From assembly GCA_036351055.1 (NCBI GenBank), contig JAZBOH010000095.1, positions 1 through 43,201 of the forward strand: a stretch of DNA of 43,201 nucleotides, written 5' to 3'. Positions 1-7,249 of the stretch are shown here, one piece after another. Position numbers and translations under genes: made by a program. Origin of the DNA: JABDPF01 sp036351055. GTDB lineage: Bacteria; Pseudomonadota; Gammaproteobacteria; Xanthomonadales; SZUA-36. The notes under the pieces are model-generated. The model did not search any database, was not told the origin of the DNA, and was given only the letters and a program-made list of their open reading frames with translations. Positions within the stretch are counted from its first letter, which is position 1. Every line of letters begins with the position of its first letter.

Positions 1-110
1 ATTTCGTGGCCGTAGGGGATCAGGTCGCCCGCATCGACGCCCAGCTTCGCAGCAATGTCGGTGATCGGGGCGCGCTCGGTCCGGGCGGCGATTTCAGTAT
101 TGGAAAGCAT
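1..110 (-). CDS. fhs: Formate-tetrahydrofolate ligase, N-terminal fragment
   Basis: Partial gene: only the first 36 codons lie in the window and the rest is beyond its left edge. The visible protein begins MLSNTEIAAR and continues with a PITDIAAKLG stretch and a LIPYG motif. This is the characteristic start of formate-THF ligases (EIA...PI.EIA.KLG......L.PYG.). The family joins formate to tetrahydrofolate with ATP, feeding one-carbon units into 10-formyl-THF in the cytoplasm. The ATG at 110-108 is preceded by a GGAGA ribosome site. A hairpin terminator separates it from the upstream gene on the same strand, so it has its own promoter or depends on readthrough. Identification rests on the N-terminus only. 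Confidence 0.82.
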   Translation of the reverse strand, partial: MLSNTEIAARTERAPITDIAAKLGVDAGDLIPYGHE

Positions 111-127
111 GGCTGTCTCCTGGCAAA

Positions 128-157
128 AAAAACCGGCTTCAGCTGAAACCGGTTTTT
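128..157 (-). terminator. Rho-independent terminator after the SYLF gene
   Basis: AAAAACCGG (128-136) pairs with CCGGTTTTT (149-157), and the centre is itself palindromic (TTCAGCTGAA). There are T tracts on both strands. It lies about 35 bases past the stop of the SYLF-domain gene and just before the fhs ribosome site. Confidence 0.8.
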
Positions 158-193
158 CCATCCTGGCTCGCGCTGTTCCCGCGACGGCGAGGC

Positions 194-733
194 TTAATCC
201 TTCGGTGTGTAGGAAAAACGCTGTCCGCCCACCGAGCCTTCTACCATCAGGCCGCCGCCTGCGTGGGGGAAAATCACCACGCCCTGGTTGTAGTTGGCGT
301 CGGCGGAGGCGCCCGCGGTGGCTGCCACGGCCGAAGCCTGTGCGCCGAATTCGAAGTTGCCGCGTTTGAAGTGCTCCAGGGCAACCTGGTCGCGGAAAAA
401 GATGAACTGGGAATACTTCTGGCCACCTACCTGCAACCCGATGCTGGCCTGCGTCATGGAGGTGTGGCCGTCTACTTGCTCATTGACGATGACCAGGCCC
501 TTGCCGTAAGCACCGCCGACCACGAAGCCGCCTTTGCCCACGCTCGGGTAAACGGCATAACCGGCGGCATTTTCAAAAAAGGTTTCGATGCCCGGGTCAG
601 CGCTCTTGATATCGAGAATGGCCCCTGCGACTTCGAGTTCGAGCTTGTTGTTGGTATCGGGTTCAAAGGCGCTCAGGGGTGATGTAAATACGGCAAGCAA
701 CAGGATGATCAGGAGGGTGCTCAATCGGGTCAT
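194..733 (-). CDS. SYLF (Ysc84-type lipid-binding) domain protein, exported
   Basis: The protein is 179 residues from the ATG at 733. That start has a GAGGAAAAC ribosome site and gives a clean signal peptide (MTRLSTLLII, hydrophobic stretch, cleavage near LSAF). A longer reading to 769 lacks a ribosome site. The mature part carries the SYLF/Ysc84 hallmarks: a FENAAGYAVYPSVGKGGF segment near the N-terminus, a glycine-rich GGAYGKG loop, the SIGLQVGGQKYSQ segment and a Gly/Ala-rich middle ending in a GLMVEGSVGG strand. In bacteria the family is envelope-associated and of uncertain role; lipid binding is known from the eukaryotic relatives. It is transcribed alone and ends at the hairpin at 128-157. 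Confidence 0.85.
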   Translation of the reverse strand: MTRLSTLLIILLLAVFTSPLSAFEPDTNNKLELEVAGAILDIKSADPGIETFFENAAGYAVYPSVGKGGFVVGGAYGKGLVIVNEQVDGHTSMTQASIGLQVGGQKYSQFIFFRDQVALEHFKRGNFEFGAQASAVAATAGASADANYNQGVVIFPHAGGGLMVEGSVGGQRFSYTPKD

Positions 734-796
734 GGTTTGTTTTCCTCGATAATTATGCGTATGGGTCAATAGGGCAGTAAATCATATTCTGCAGGG

Positions 797-1789
797 TCAT
801 GCCACACCCTCGCGGGCCTCGCTGGGCGGGACGCCGGTCCAGCCCTTGAATGCGCGCGAAAACGAGCTGACTTCGGAGAACCCGAGCAGAAAGGATATCT
901 CGGTCAGCGTTTTGCTGCGGTCCTGTATGTATTGCTGGGCGAGGTCCTTGCGCACATCGGTCAGCAACTGCTTGAAGGAGGTGTCTTCCTTCTGCAATTT
1001 GCGGTGCATATTGCGGGATGTCATGTACAAGCTATCTGCCACCAGCTTCTCGGTGACGGCGCCGTTGGCGAGCCCGTCGATGATCGCTGCCTTGACCTGG
1101 TTCACGATGTCCTGCTTGGCCCGGTGGGCCAGGTACTTGACCACGATGTGCTCATTCAGGTTGGCCAGTTCCGCATTGGAACCGGTCAGGCGCTTGTCCA
1201 TGTCTTTCACGCCGAACACCAGCTCGGTTTTTTCGCAGCCAAATTCCACCGGGCAGCGGAACAGCGCGAAATAGGCGCCGGTATCGTCCGGCTGGGTTTG
1301 CTGCAGGCAGACGTTCGCCGGGTTCAGGCCGGAGCCGGCAATCACCCGGCATAACTTGAGCGTGGAGGCGAGCTGGCGGTCCTCGCGAATCTTTTCGTTG
1401 AGCGCAGGAATGCCGGCATCGAGGGACACGTGGAAAAGCCCGTCTTTCTCTTCCAGGCCGATGACCAGGTTTTCCTGGATGACGCGGGAATAACGCTGCA
1501 GCCTGTCAAAGGCCTGGCGCAGGCTGGAACTGGCCAGCCAGGCAAAACCGAGTGCACCGAGGTGGGCGGGGCGTGTCGTATCGAATGCCTTCAGGCCGAA
1601 GTTGGGGTCGCCCGAGAGTTCCAGGGCTTTCAGTTCCACTTGCTGGAACTGTTCGTAGGAAATCCGCGCGCCGGCGTCGAAAATGGAGTCGGGGTTTATG
1701 CCCTCGGCATGGAAAACAGGCCCGGGATCCATTCCACAAGCTTCCAGTTGTTGCCAGAGCGTCCCCAGGGCGGGGGCGAAAATGCTCAT
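797..1789 (-). CDS. AraC-family transcriptional regulator with Arabinose_bd-type N-terminal domain
   Basis: The protein is 330 residues. Roughly the first 190 resemble the Arabinose_bd (PF12625) domain seen in OruR/ArgR-like AraC regulators. The last 100 form the double helix-turn-helix: the first helix pair lies around VTEKLVADSLYMTSRNMHRKLQ, and the second around EISFLLGFSEVSSFSRAFKGWTG followed by the typical PSEAR end. The start is the ATG at 1789 behind AGGTGGAG; a GTG three codons upstream has no ribosome site. It probably acts as a cytoplasmic, ligand-responsive activator. It is divergent from the small gene at 1931, which is a candidate target. The effector cannot be read from the sequence. 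Confidence 0.88.
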   Translation of the reverse strand: MSIFAPALGTLWQQLEACGMDPGPVFHAEGINPDSIFDAGARISYEQFQQVELKALELSGDPNFGLKAFDTTRPAHLGALGFAWLASSSLRQAFDRLQRYSRVIQENLVIGLEEKDGLFHVSLDAGIPALNEKIREDRQLASTLKLCRVIAGSGLNPANVCLQQTQPDDTGAYFALFRCPVEFGCEKTELVFGVKDMDKRLTGSNAELANLNEHIVVKYLAHRAKQDIVNQVKAAIIDGLANGAVTEKLVADSLYMTSRNMHRKLQKEDTSFKQLLTDVRKDLAQQYIQDRSKTLTEISFLLGFSEVSSFSRAFKGWTGVPPSEAREGVA

Positions 1790-1930
1790 GTTCTCCACCT
1801 ATTCACTTCGATCCAACCGATTATTCTCCTTGAGCCCGCCCGAATTCGTCAACTATCCGTCCGTGCCGGTCAAGCGTGCGTGGACTGTGGGAATCACAAT
1901 AGGCCCATCAAAAAAAGCAGGAGCCTGGCA

Positions 1931-2290
1931 ATGGCCGATAGCGAAACAACAAGGGCAGAGCAGCCAGGCGGTATCACGGCCGGCGTCCACCTGAACGAAA
2001 CGATGTTGCGATCGGAGGTCGCATTCTGGCAGGAAATGATCGGGTGCCGGAGCGATGCCATGCCGGCTGATGCGGTTGAACGCATGCACCAGGCCCTGGC
2101 GCTGGCTGAATCGCGGCTAATTCGTTTGTACCAGGATTTTTCAGATTCGTCTTCACCCAAGGTCCTTCAACTGGACCAGGCAAGGAGAAAGCGCAATGAA
2201 CAGGGAACACGGTTTACAAGAGATGATCGGAAACCTGCCCGAGCAGGAAATATGGCGCGCGTTGCAGGACATGATAGCCACGGAAACTGA
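1931..2290 (+). CDS. Small hypothetical protein overlapping the next gene
   Basis: The reading frame is 119 codons from an ATG with a good GGAG site seven bases upstream. The first 85 or so residues look like real protein: acidic and helical, with heptad-like spacing (SEVAFWQEMIG, ERMHQALALAESRLIRLYQDF). The last 31 residues are basic and low-complexity and overlap the following gene by 95 bases in another frame. They may be a run-on created by loss of an earlier stop. No family is recognised. The pairing with the gene at 2196, which also has helical, charged content, suggests a two-gene transcript divergent from the AraC regulator. Confidence 0.5.
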   Translation: MADSETTRAEQPGGITAGVHLNETMLRSEVAFWQEMIGCRSDAMPADAVERMHQALALAESRLIRLYQDFSDSSSPKVLQLDQARRKRNEQGTRFTRDDRKPARAGNMARVAGHDSHGN

Positions 2291-2903
2291 AGTCGACGAC
2301 CAGACCATCGGGCTGCTCGACAGCCGTATGCAGGGTTTCCTGTTTCTGCAGGAATACATCGACAACCGCGAGGCGCGTATCGCTTTTGCGCGCTCCCCCG
2401 AAAACATGACTTACCTGCGCGAGGCGGCCGGCAGCCGAAACGTGTGGATGAGCGATGCCGAGTTCAGCGAGCTTGTTGCGCAGGATGACGCCGTCACCCT
2501 GGCCTGTTTTGCCCGCAGTGAGCAGATGAACCCGCACCACCTGGCTTATATCGAATACAAGCTGGCTTTGCACCCACACGGCAACGACATGCTGGCCACG
2601 TCTTACGACGCGATGATCACGACCAAGAAAGTGCTGGAACAACGTGGAATGACGCGCAATATGGCACTGATGCGCCTGGCCAAGGCCGCGCTGGAAGGCA
2701 GTGCGGAAGTCGAGACGGCACTGGCCAGGCGCCTGCGTCGCTCCGTGGGCGGTGCGCACGGCGACCCGCGCGCCTTGTGGCAGGCTTACCTGAACCTGAA
2801 ATCACTGGACGCCGATACCCTCAGGGGTCTGCTGGAAACCTCCGCTGAGTCAAGCAGTCGTCCGGCCAGGACAAGCGGGTCAGCCGGCCGGTCCTTACAC
2901 TAG
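2196..2903 (+). CDS. Hypothetical protein, mostly helical
   Basis: The protein is 235 residues from an ATG preceded by AAGGAG. It has no signal peptide and no membrane segment, so it is predicted cytoplasmic. It is rich in Ala, Leu, Glu and Arg and likely almost all alpha-helical, as in HEAT- or tetratricopeptide-like folds. Visible landmarks are a FLFLQEYIDNREARIAFAR segment, a MNPHHLAYIEYKLALHP segment and a low-complexity Ser/Arg tail. No catalytic motif was found and the family is not recognised. It follows the small gene at 1931 with an unusual 95-base overlap. A strong terminator begins 62 bases after its stop. Confidence 0.72.
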   Translation: MNREHGLQEMIGNLPEQEIWRALQDMIATETEVDDQTIGLLDSRMQGFLFLQEYIDNREARIAFARSPENMTYLREAAGSRNVWMSDAEFSELVAQDDAVTLACFARSEQMNPHHLAYIEYKLALHPHGNDMLATSYDAMITTKKVLEQRGMTRNMALMRLAKAALEGSAEVETALARRLRRSVGGAHGDPRALWQAYLNLKSLDADTLRGLLETSAESSSRPARTSGSAGRSLH

Positions 2904-2964
2904 TATCCAAGGTTTGCGAAGAACCTTATTTCTCTCCTCAATGTGTGTGCAATGTGAGTGCTTA

Positions 2965-2992
2965 AAGGGACAGGAGACTGTCCCTTCTTTTT
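2965..2992 (+). terminator. Rho-independent terminator in the leader of the next gene
   Basis: AAGGGACAG (2965-2973), loop GAGA, CTGTCCCTT (2978-2986), then CTTTTT. The 9-bp stem is perfect. It stops the transcript of the gene ending at 2903. Only 14 bases separate it from the ATG at 3007, leaving no room for a promoter, so the downstream gene must be read through this hairpin. Confidence 0.85.
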
Positions 2993-3006
2993 ATGGAGAA
3001 GCAAAC

Positions 3007-3279
3007 ATGAAACAGGAAATCGTTGCTTTCTGGCAAAGCTTTTTGAAACTGGTCCGCTTCCTGACATGGTACGCCGCCGGTGTCGCCGCCTTGCTGTTTG
3101 CCATGCCGATCGGCGCGCGCTTTCTCCAGGCACAATACGAAGACATGAGCGGCACCATCAAGTTCGCCATCGTGGCCGGGTTCTTCGTGGTAATCGCCGC
3201 CTGGCAACTACTGGGCAAACGCGACCGCCTGCGCGCCGAACTCCCCAACAACCAAAAAAAAGGGGCCGGATACATTTAA
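3007..3279 (+). CDS. Small two-helix inner-membrane protein
   Basis: The protein is 90 residues from an ATG with GGAGAA eight bases upstream. Two hydrophobic segments are visible, about residues 18-36 (LTWYAAGVAALLFAMPIG) and 52-68 (KFAIVAGFFVVIAAWQLL), followed by a basic tail. It is probably an inner-membrane protein of unknown role. The last residues (KKGAGYI) and the stop codon are encoded by the first copy of the GGGGCCGGATACATTT repeat, so the original C-terminus has probably been replaced or extended by the repeat. No family is recognised. Confidence 0.65.
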   Translation: MKQEIVAFWQSFLKLVRFLTWYAAGVAALLFAMPIGARFLQAQYEDMSGTIKFAIVAGFFVVIAAWQLLGKRDRLRAELPNNQKKGAGYI

Positions 3280-3402
3280 CACCAGGAAAAGGGGCCGGAT
3301 ACATTTAACCAAATATTTGATTTACAAAGATATGTTCCAAAAGTAAAAAAGGGGCCGGATACATTTTTCGCCCAAAAAAAGGGGAAAAATGTATCCGGCC
3401 CC
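3262..3402. repeat. Convergent-3'-end repeat cluster 1 (GGGGCCGGATACATTT)
   Basis: Four exact copies of the 16-base core: direct at 3262-3277, 3291-3306 and 3351-3366, and inverted at 3387-3402. The third and fourth copies can form a long hairpin that would end transcripts from both sides. The cluster fills the space between the convergent small genes at 3007 (+) and 3407 (-). The same core recurs at 16306-16444 and 28511-28671. Confidence 0.92.
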
Positions 3403-3406
3403 TTTC

Positions 3407-3655
3407 TTATTTGCCGCGGGCTCGTTGGACACATTCGTTGTAGGAGAGCGGCAGGCGTTCCCTGGTCTTGCGGTCGATGCAGACACAGGCGCCGGTATCG
3501 GGGTTGGTGATCTGGCATTGTTTGTCGAGTTCGGGGACTTCGGACGCCGGAGAGGACCGGCCGCCCCGTTGGTACTGCTCCCACGACCAAAGCACGATCT
3601 TCAGGAGCAGGAGCAGCACGGCAATCCTTACCACCCAGATAAGTACTTTTTTCAT
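3407..3655 (-). CDS. Small single-pass membrane protein with Cys-rich tail
   Basis: The protein is 82 residues from the ATG at 3655, chosen because GGTGA sits five bases upstream; a GTG three codons earlier is possible. An N-terminal helix (KVLIWVVRIAVLLLLLKIVLW) anchors it. The rest is probably periplasmic and contains a cysteine pattern QC-x(9)-CVCIDRKT...YNEC, with four cysteines that could pair. No family is recognised. It is convergent with the small membrane gene at 3007, and its stop lies four bases from a repeat copy. Confidence 0.6.
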   Translation of the reverse strand: MKKVLIWVVRIAVLLLLLKIVLWSWEQYQRGGRSSPASEVPELDKQCQITNPDTGACVCIDRKTRERLPLSYNECVQRARGK

Positions 3656-3725
3656 ACCGGTCACCAGTAGCCTGCAATCGTGGGATTGGTCATATTTTAG
3701 AGTACACTCTCACTCCAATCCATGA

Positions 3726-3748
3726 CGGGAAAAGCCATGCTTTTCCCG
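3726..3748 (+). other. Perfect hairpin in the leader of the DUF6116 gene
   Basis: CGGGAAAAGC (3726-3735), loop CAT, GCTTTTCCCG (3739-3748): a perfect 10-bp stem. It has no T tract, so it is not an intrinsic terminator. It lies 104 bases before the ATG at 3852 and may shape or stabilise the leader. Its function is unknown. Confidence 0.5.
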
Positions 3749-3851
3749 GACCAGGAGTACAGGATCATCTGGGATGCCGGGAAGAGATCTCGAGATCCTG
3801 CAGTACTAAACAAGAGTATCTAATCGGCGGTCAGGCCGGCAGGAGGGTTAA

Positions 3852-4103
3852 ATGAATAAACTGATGCGTGGTGGCGTGGCGGGTGTTTTCCTGCGATGGG
3901 CATCGCGATTGCGATTTCCCTATCTTTTTTTGGTCACAACAATCCTGTTCATCTTCAACCTGTTCATTCCTGATGCACTCCCACTGGCCGACGAACTGGT
4001 CATGGGCCTCGTTGCTGTTTTGCTCGCGAACTTAAGAAAGAAGTCTGGCAATGAACCGAACGAAGTTTCCCGCGAGGCAACGGAGAACGATCACAGCTCC
4101 TGA
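3852..4103 (+). CDS. DUF6116-like small membrane protein
   Basis: The protein is 83 residues from an ATG with a strong AGGAGGG site. Its pattern matches DUF6116 proteins as I remember them: an RWASRLRFPYLF entry, a hydrophobic helix with IFNLFIPDALPLADE, a second helix (LVMGLVAVLLANLRKK) and a hydrophilic tail. These proteins are predicted two-helix inner-membrane proteins of unknown function, known mainly from Xanthomonadales and relatives. It is monocistronic, with a long leader containing a perfect hairpin at 3726-3748. The family call is from memory of the motif and was not tested. Confidence 0.7.
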   Translation: MNKLMRGGVAGVFLRWASRLRFPYLFLVTTILFIFNLFIPDALPLADELVMGLVAVLLANLRKKSGNEPNEVSREATENDHSS

Positions 4104-4338
4104 TGCGAAATTCTTTGTTGGAGCGGTCCCACAAGACCAGTCAGAATTGTTGCATTCCAATTGCATTAAATTGAAGTTCTGCGGTTCCTTTCTACACTGA
4201 TATAAGCGGAGACGTTCGCTAGTCCATCGCTGGTTTATTCACAACAATTTGCTCGCCAGAAGCAAGTTTGTTCTCGATCAAAAGAGGCGGTTACACCTGT
4301 TTCAACAATGACGAGCGTTTAAACAGTGAGGTGTGGTC

Positions 4339-4887
4339 ATGAGTTTCAGTATTTTTGCGTCCGGATTGCCGGATTTCAACTATGAGCGAGACAATTGCGC
4401 CGATGAAGATGTATTTGAAGCTACTGCAGTCATCAATGCAGTCAGGCAGCTGCAGCCAAGCGCCCAGGGGGTCGCGGAGGCTGTTTATGATTACGTGTCG
4501 CCCTCGGCGGCAGGAACTGCGCGGGAAGAAGCACAACGAGGGGGAGTCACCATCCATGGTATCGGGCTTGCTCGCGATGTAGACGCCTTGGCCTTGGGTG
4601 GGCGAGCACACGCAGGCGGGTGGATTGCTGTATCGGCTTATCAGACCGTTATCGCTTCGAGGCTAAGCATCATACCGATTGGCACGGCCGAGCCGGGAAG
4701 CTGCCGGAGATACACTTTTAGCGCGGGCGCAGAGCATGGTTACCTGTTTACACAGCGAGTCATGCCAATCCTGGAAGAGCGAGGCCTCAACAATTACGGG
4801 GTATTGAGGCAAATGAGGTGTGCTGTCCAACGCTACCGGAACAGTATGGGAAGCATCCCGATGTTACAGATTGTATTGCGCCATTGA
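4339..4887 (+). CDS. Hypothetical protein of unknown family
   Basis: The protein is 182 residues from the ATG at 4339, behind GAGGTG. It has no signal peptide, no clear membrane segment and no recognised motif. It contains three or four cysteines (NCADED, GSCRRY, MRCAVQ). Its base composition is less GC-rich than that of the genes around it, and it stands alone between 235-base flanks with no other coding, so it may be acquired DNA. The short residue runs rich in Gly and Ala (GGRAHAGGWIAVSAYQ) suggest a folded protein rather than a chance frame, but support is limited. Confidence 0.45.
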   Translation: MSFSIFASGLPDFNYERDNCADEDVFEATAVINAVRQLQPSAQGVAEAVYDYVSPSAAGTAREEAQRGGVTIHGIGLARDVDALALGGRAHAGGWIAVSAYQTVIASRLSIIPIGTAEPGSCRRYTFSAGAEHGYLFTQRVMPILEERGLNNYGVLRQMRCAVQRYRNSMGSIPMLQIVLRH

Positions 4888-5093
4888 ATGCACAGCTTAT
4901 TCTGTTTCCCTCACAGGCGCTGAATAATGGTCGGTGTTAACTAAACGACGGTCTGACCATCAGAACTGCAGAAAATTTACGCCGGAATCATTTTGATTTC
5001 GTGAAGGCCCAGGCGTGCGTCGTCTTGTCGCTCATGGAGGATAAGACTCGCTGCTCGCCGGGCGATTGACCTGCCTCCACATACCTCTACCCA

Positions 5094-5117
5094 TATATAC
5101 GGAAATGCGTATATAAT
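5094..5117 (+). promoter_or_regulatory. ArsR operator and -10 box of the arsenic operon
   Basis: A perfect inverted repeat, TATATACG (5094-5101), six-base spacer, CGTATATA (5108-5115), overlaps a consensus -10 hexamer TATAAT at 5112-5117. The expected transcription start falls at or next to the A of the arsR ATG (5124), and no ribosome site precedes that ATG, so the mRNA may be leaderless. No good -35 is visible. The layout fits ArsR self-repression by blocking polymerase. Confidence 0.75.
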
Positions 5118-5123
5118 CCCCCG

Positions 5124-5468
5124 ATGGAACCTAATTCAATTTTTGGCATTCTTTCCGACCTCACCCGCCTGAGGGCGCTCATGCTCATTCAGTCGGAAGG
5201 TGAAGCCTGTGTCTGTGAAATGACCTTCGCCCTTGAAGAATCCCAACCGAAGGTTTCCCGCCACCTTGCACTGATGCGGGACGCTGGCGTTGTTCAATCA
5301 CGCCGGGAGGGTACGTGGATGCACTACCGTATTAACACTGACCTTCCTCGATGGGGCAAGGAAATCATCGAGCAGACCCACGCCAGAATAAGTGGCCTGC
5401 CCCCATTCAAAAATGACAAAGAACGATTGGTAAGAATGAAAGACCGACCGGAGAGAGCCTGTGCCTGA
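5124..5468 (+). CDS. arsR: ArsR-family arsenite-responsive repressor
   Basis: The protein is 114 residues. It is a winged-helix ArsR/SmtB repressor with the metalloid motif ACVCEM (Cys29 and Cys31), equivalent to ELCVCDL at the start of the DNA-binding region of E. coli ArsR. The third cysteine found in E. coli is Thr here. The recognition helix is SQPKVSRHLALMRDAGVV and the wing is SRREGTWMHYRI. As(III) or Sb(III) binding to the cysteines should release it from the palindrome at 5094-5115. It is the first gene of a tight arsR-arsC-acr3 operon and overlaps arsC by eight bases. Translation may be leaderless. Confidence 0.93.
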   Translation: MEPNSIFGILSDLTRLRALMLIQSEGEACVCEMTFALEESQPKVSRHLALMRDAGVVQSRREGTWMHYRINTDLPRWGKEIIEQTHARISGLPPFKNDKERLVRMKDRPERACA

Positions 5469-5898
5469 AACAACAAACATCCTTTTCCTGTGTACCGGAA
5501 ATTCATGCCGTTCCCAAATAGCCGAAGGCTGGGCGAGACATCTGGGTGGTGAGCGCGTGGAAGTCCAGTCTGCCGGAATCGAAGCCCACGGCAAGAATCC
5601 CAGGGCCATTGCTGTCATGCAGGAAGCGGGCATCGACATTTCCGGCCAGGAATCCACCATCGTTAGCGGAGCGATGCTCCAGCTTGCCGACATCGTCGTG
5701 ACCGTATGCGGCCATGCCGATGAACAGTGTCCAGTGCTGCCAGCGACCGTAAAAAAAGTGCATTGGCCTTTGACGGACCCGGCCAAGGCAACCGGGACGG
5801 AAGAGGAAATAATGAACGAGTTCAGGGCCACCCGCGAAGAGGTCAAGCAGCGGGTAGGCAGCTTGCTTGATGAACTGATGGAAGGGAGCAGCCGGTGA
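5461..5898 (+). CDS. arsC: Arsenate reductase, thioredoxin-coupled LMW-phosphatase type
   Basis: The protein is 145 residues from a GTG with GGAGAG seven bases upstream. The low-molecular-weight phosphatase P-loop CTGNSCRS holds the nucleophile Cys11. A second cysteine pair, VTVCGHADEQC (Cys83 and Cys90), and the late WPLTDPAK segment with the catalytic Asp match the Staphylococcus/Bacillus ArsC type. That type reduces arsenate through an intramolecular disulfide cascade recycled by thioredoxin, whereas the E. coli type uses glutaredoxin. The product arsenite is passed to the exporter encoded next. It overlaps arsR by eight bases and acr3 by four. Confidence 0.95.
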   Translation: MPETTNILFLCTGNSCRSQIAEGWARHLGGERVEVQSAGIEAHGKNPRAIAVMQEAGIDISGQESTIVSGAMLQLADIVVTVCGHADEQCPVLPATVKKVHWPLTDPAKATGTEEEIMNEFRATREEVKQRVGSLLDELMEGSSR

Positions 5899-6971
5899 GC
5901 GCGCAATGCGAAACCACTGGCCGCAGGGTTGGTGGTGCGGAAATGCCTTTTTTTGAGCGTTACCTGAGCCTGTGGGTCGCCTTGTGTATCGTGGCCGGCA
6001 TTTTGTTGGGCCGGTTCGCGCCCGGAATGTTCGAGTCGCTGGGTTCGATGGAGGTCGCCAGAGTCAATCTCCCGGTGGCGGTTCTGATCTGGCTGATGAT
6101 TCTGCCGATGCTGCTGAAAATCGACTTCCATTCGCTGGTGGAGGTGAGAAGCCACTGGAAAGGCGTCGGTGTGACCCTGTTTATCAACTGGGCGGTCAAA
6201 CCGTTCTCCATGGCCTTTTTGGCCTGGATATTCATCCGCAATCTCTTTGCCGGGTGGCTGCCGGCCGACCAGTTGGACAGCTACATCGCCGGATTGATCC
6301 TGTTGGCCGCGGCGCCGTGTACCGCCATGGTTTTCGTCTGGAGCAACCTCAGCGACGGACACCCCGGATTCACCCTGTCGCAAGTGGCCCTGAATGACCT
6401 CATCATGGTCTTCGCATTCGCTCCCATTGTTGCCCTGTTACTGGGGATTTCTTCGATCCATGTACCCTGGGACACGCTGTTCCTTTCTGTAGTTCTGTAC
6501 ATTGTGCTGCCGGTCATGGTGGCCAGCGTCTGGCGGCGGTGGCTGATGCGGGGTGAACACGGTGAAGCACGTTTAAAGCGAGTGCTTGACCGGATGCACC
6601 CGGTTTCTTTGTCTGCACTCCTGGTAACACTGGTGCTGCTGTTTGGTTTCCAGGGCAGCCAGATTATTTCAAAGCCAGTCATCATCCTGTTGCTGGCCAT
6701 ACCTATTCTTATCCAGGTCTATTTCAATTCCGGCCTGGCCTATTGGCTCAACAAGAAACTCGGCGTGGCGCATTGCGTGGCAGCGCCCTCGGCGCTGATC
6801 GGCGCCAGTAATTTTTTCGAGCTTGCGGTGGCTGCCGCCATCAGCCTGTTTGGTCTGCAATCCGGGGCTGCGCTGGCCACTGTCGTGGGTGTATTGGTCG
6901 AAGTACCTGTCATGTTGTCGGTTGTCTGGATCGTCAACCGCAGCAAGCCCTGGTACGAAGCACGGCTGTAA
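5895..6971 (+). CDS. acr3: Arsenite efflux permease, ACR3 family
   Basis: The protein is 358 residues from a GTG overlapping the arsC stop (GTGA), so translation is coupled. About ten transmembrane helices are visible. The ACR3 signatures are an ILPMLLKIDF segment, an INWAVKPFSM segment and the conserved cysteine in AAAPCTAMVFVWSNL (Cys142), which is needed for arsenite transport in characterised ACR3 proteins. It sits in the inner membrane and expels As(III) using proton motive force. It belongs to the ACR3 class (BASS fold) and is unrelated to ArsB. The operon ends here; no clear terminator is seen before the opposing tRNA-Asn terminator. Confidence 0.95.
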   Translation: MSAQCETTGRRVGGAEMPFFERYLSLWVALCIVAGILLGRFAPGMFESLGSMEVARVNLPVAVLIWLMILPMLLKIDFHSLVEVRSHWKGVGVTLFINWAVKPFSMAFLAWIFIRNLFAGWLPADQLDSYIAGLILLAAAPCTAMVFVWSNLSDGHPGFTLSQVALNDLIMVFAFAPIVALLLGISSIHVPWDTLFLSVVLYIVLPVMVASVWRRWLMRGEHGEARLKRVLDRMHPVSLSALLVTLVLLFGFQGSQIISKPVIILLLAIPILIQVYFNSGLAYWLNKKLGVAHCVAAPSALIGASNFFELAVAAAISLFGLQSGAALATVVGVLVEVPVMLSVVWIVNRSKPWYEARL

Positions 6972-7118
6972 GCTCATGTTCAGGCAACCAGGCTCGCTCT
7001 AGCGGACTGCTTACCCGTGCAGCTGGGGTACTTGTTCCTCGCACTAGACTGCAAGAAGTCCAGAGCAAGAAGTTGTCCTGAAGTGACTCCCGTCGCCATG
7101 AAATCGGTTAGCCAAACA

Positions 7119-7148
7119 AAAGGCCCCGCGATTTCTCGCGAGGCCTTT
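7119..7148 (-). terminator. Terminator of tRNA-Asn
   Basis: A stem of AAAGGCC plus CGCGA with one mismatch, paired with TCGCG plus GGCCTTT, around a short T-rich loop. On the minus strand it is followed by TTTTG. It begins eight bases past the tRNA CCA end. Confidence 0.8.
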
Positions 7149-7155
7149 ATTTATT

Positions 7156-7232
7156 TGGCTCCCCAGCACGGACTCGAACCGCGGACCTAGTGATTAACAG
7201 TCACCCGCTCTAACCGACTGAGCTACTGGGGA
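7156..7232 (-). tRNA. tRNA-Asn (anticodon GTT)
   Basis: A 77-base minus-strand tRNA with an encoded CCA. The acceptor TCCCCAG pairs with CTGGGGA. The D-arm segment is AGCTCAGTCGGTTAGAGC. The anticodon loop CTGTTAA has GTT in the middle, and the T loop is GGTTCGAGTCC. The anticodon and overall sequence resemble E. coli tRNA-Asn. It has its own promoter (7250-7278) and terminator (7119-7148). Confidence 0.97.
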
Positions 7233-7249
7233 ATTGTGTAAGGCGCGGT

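Noticed and set aside
3262..3402. CRISPR array
   Set aside because: Copies are unevenly spaced, partly inverted and only 16 bases long, with no spacers of constant size and no cas genes.
3726..3748. Terminator before the DUF6116 gene
   Set aside because: The stem is perfect but no T run follows on either strand.
7156..7232. Integration site at tRNA-Asn
   Set aside because: No integrase, composition shift or duplicated tRNA end was seen beside it.
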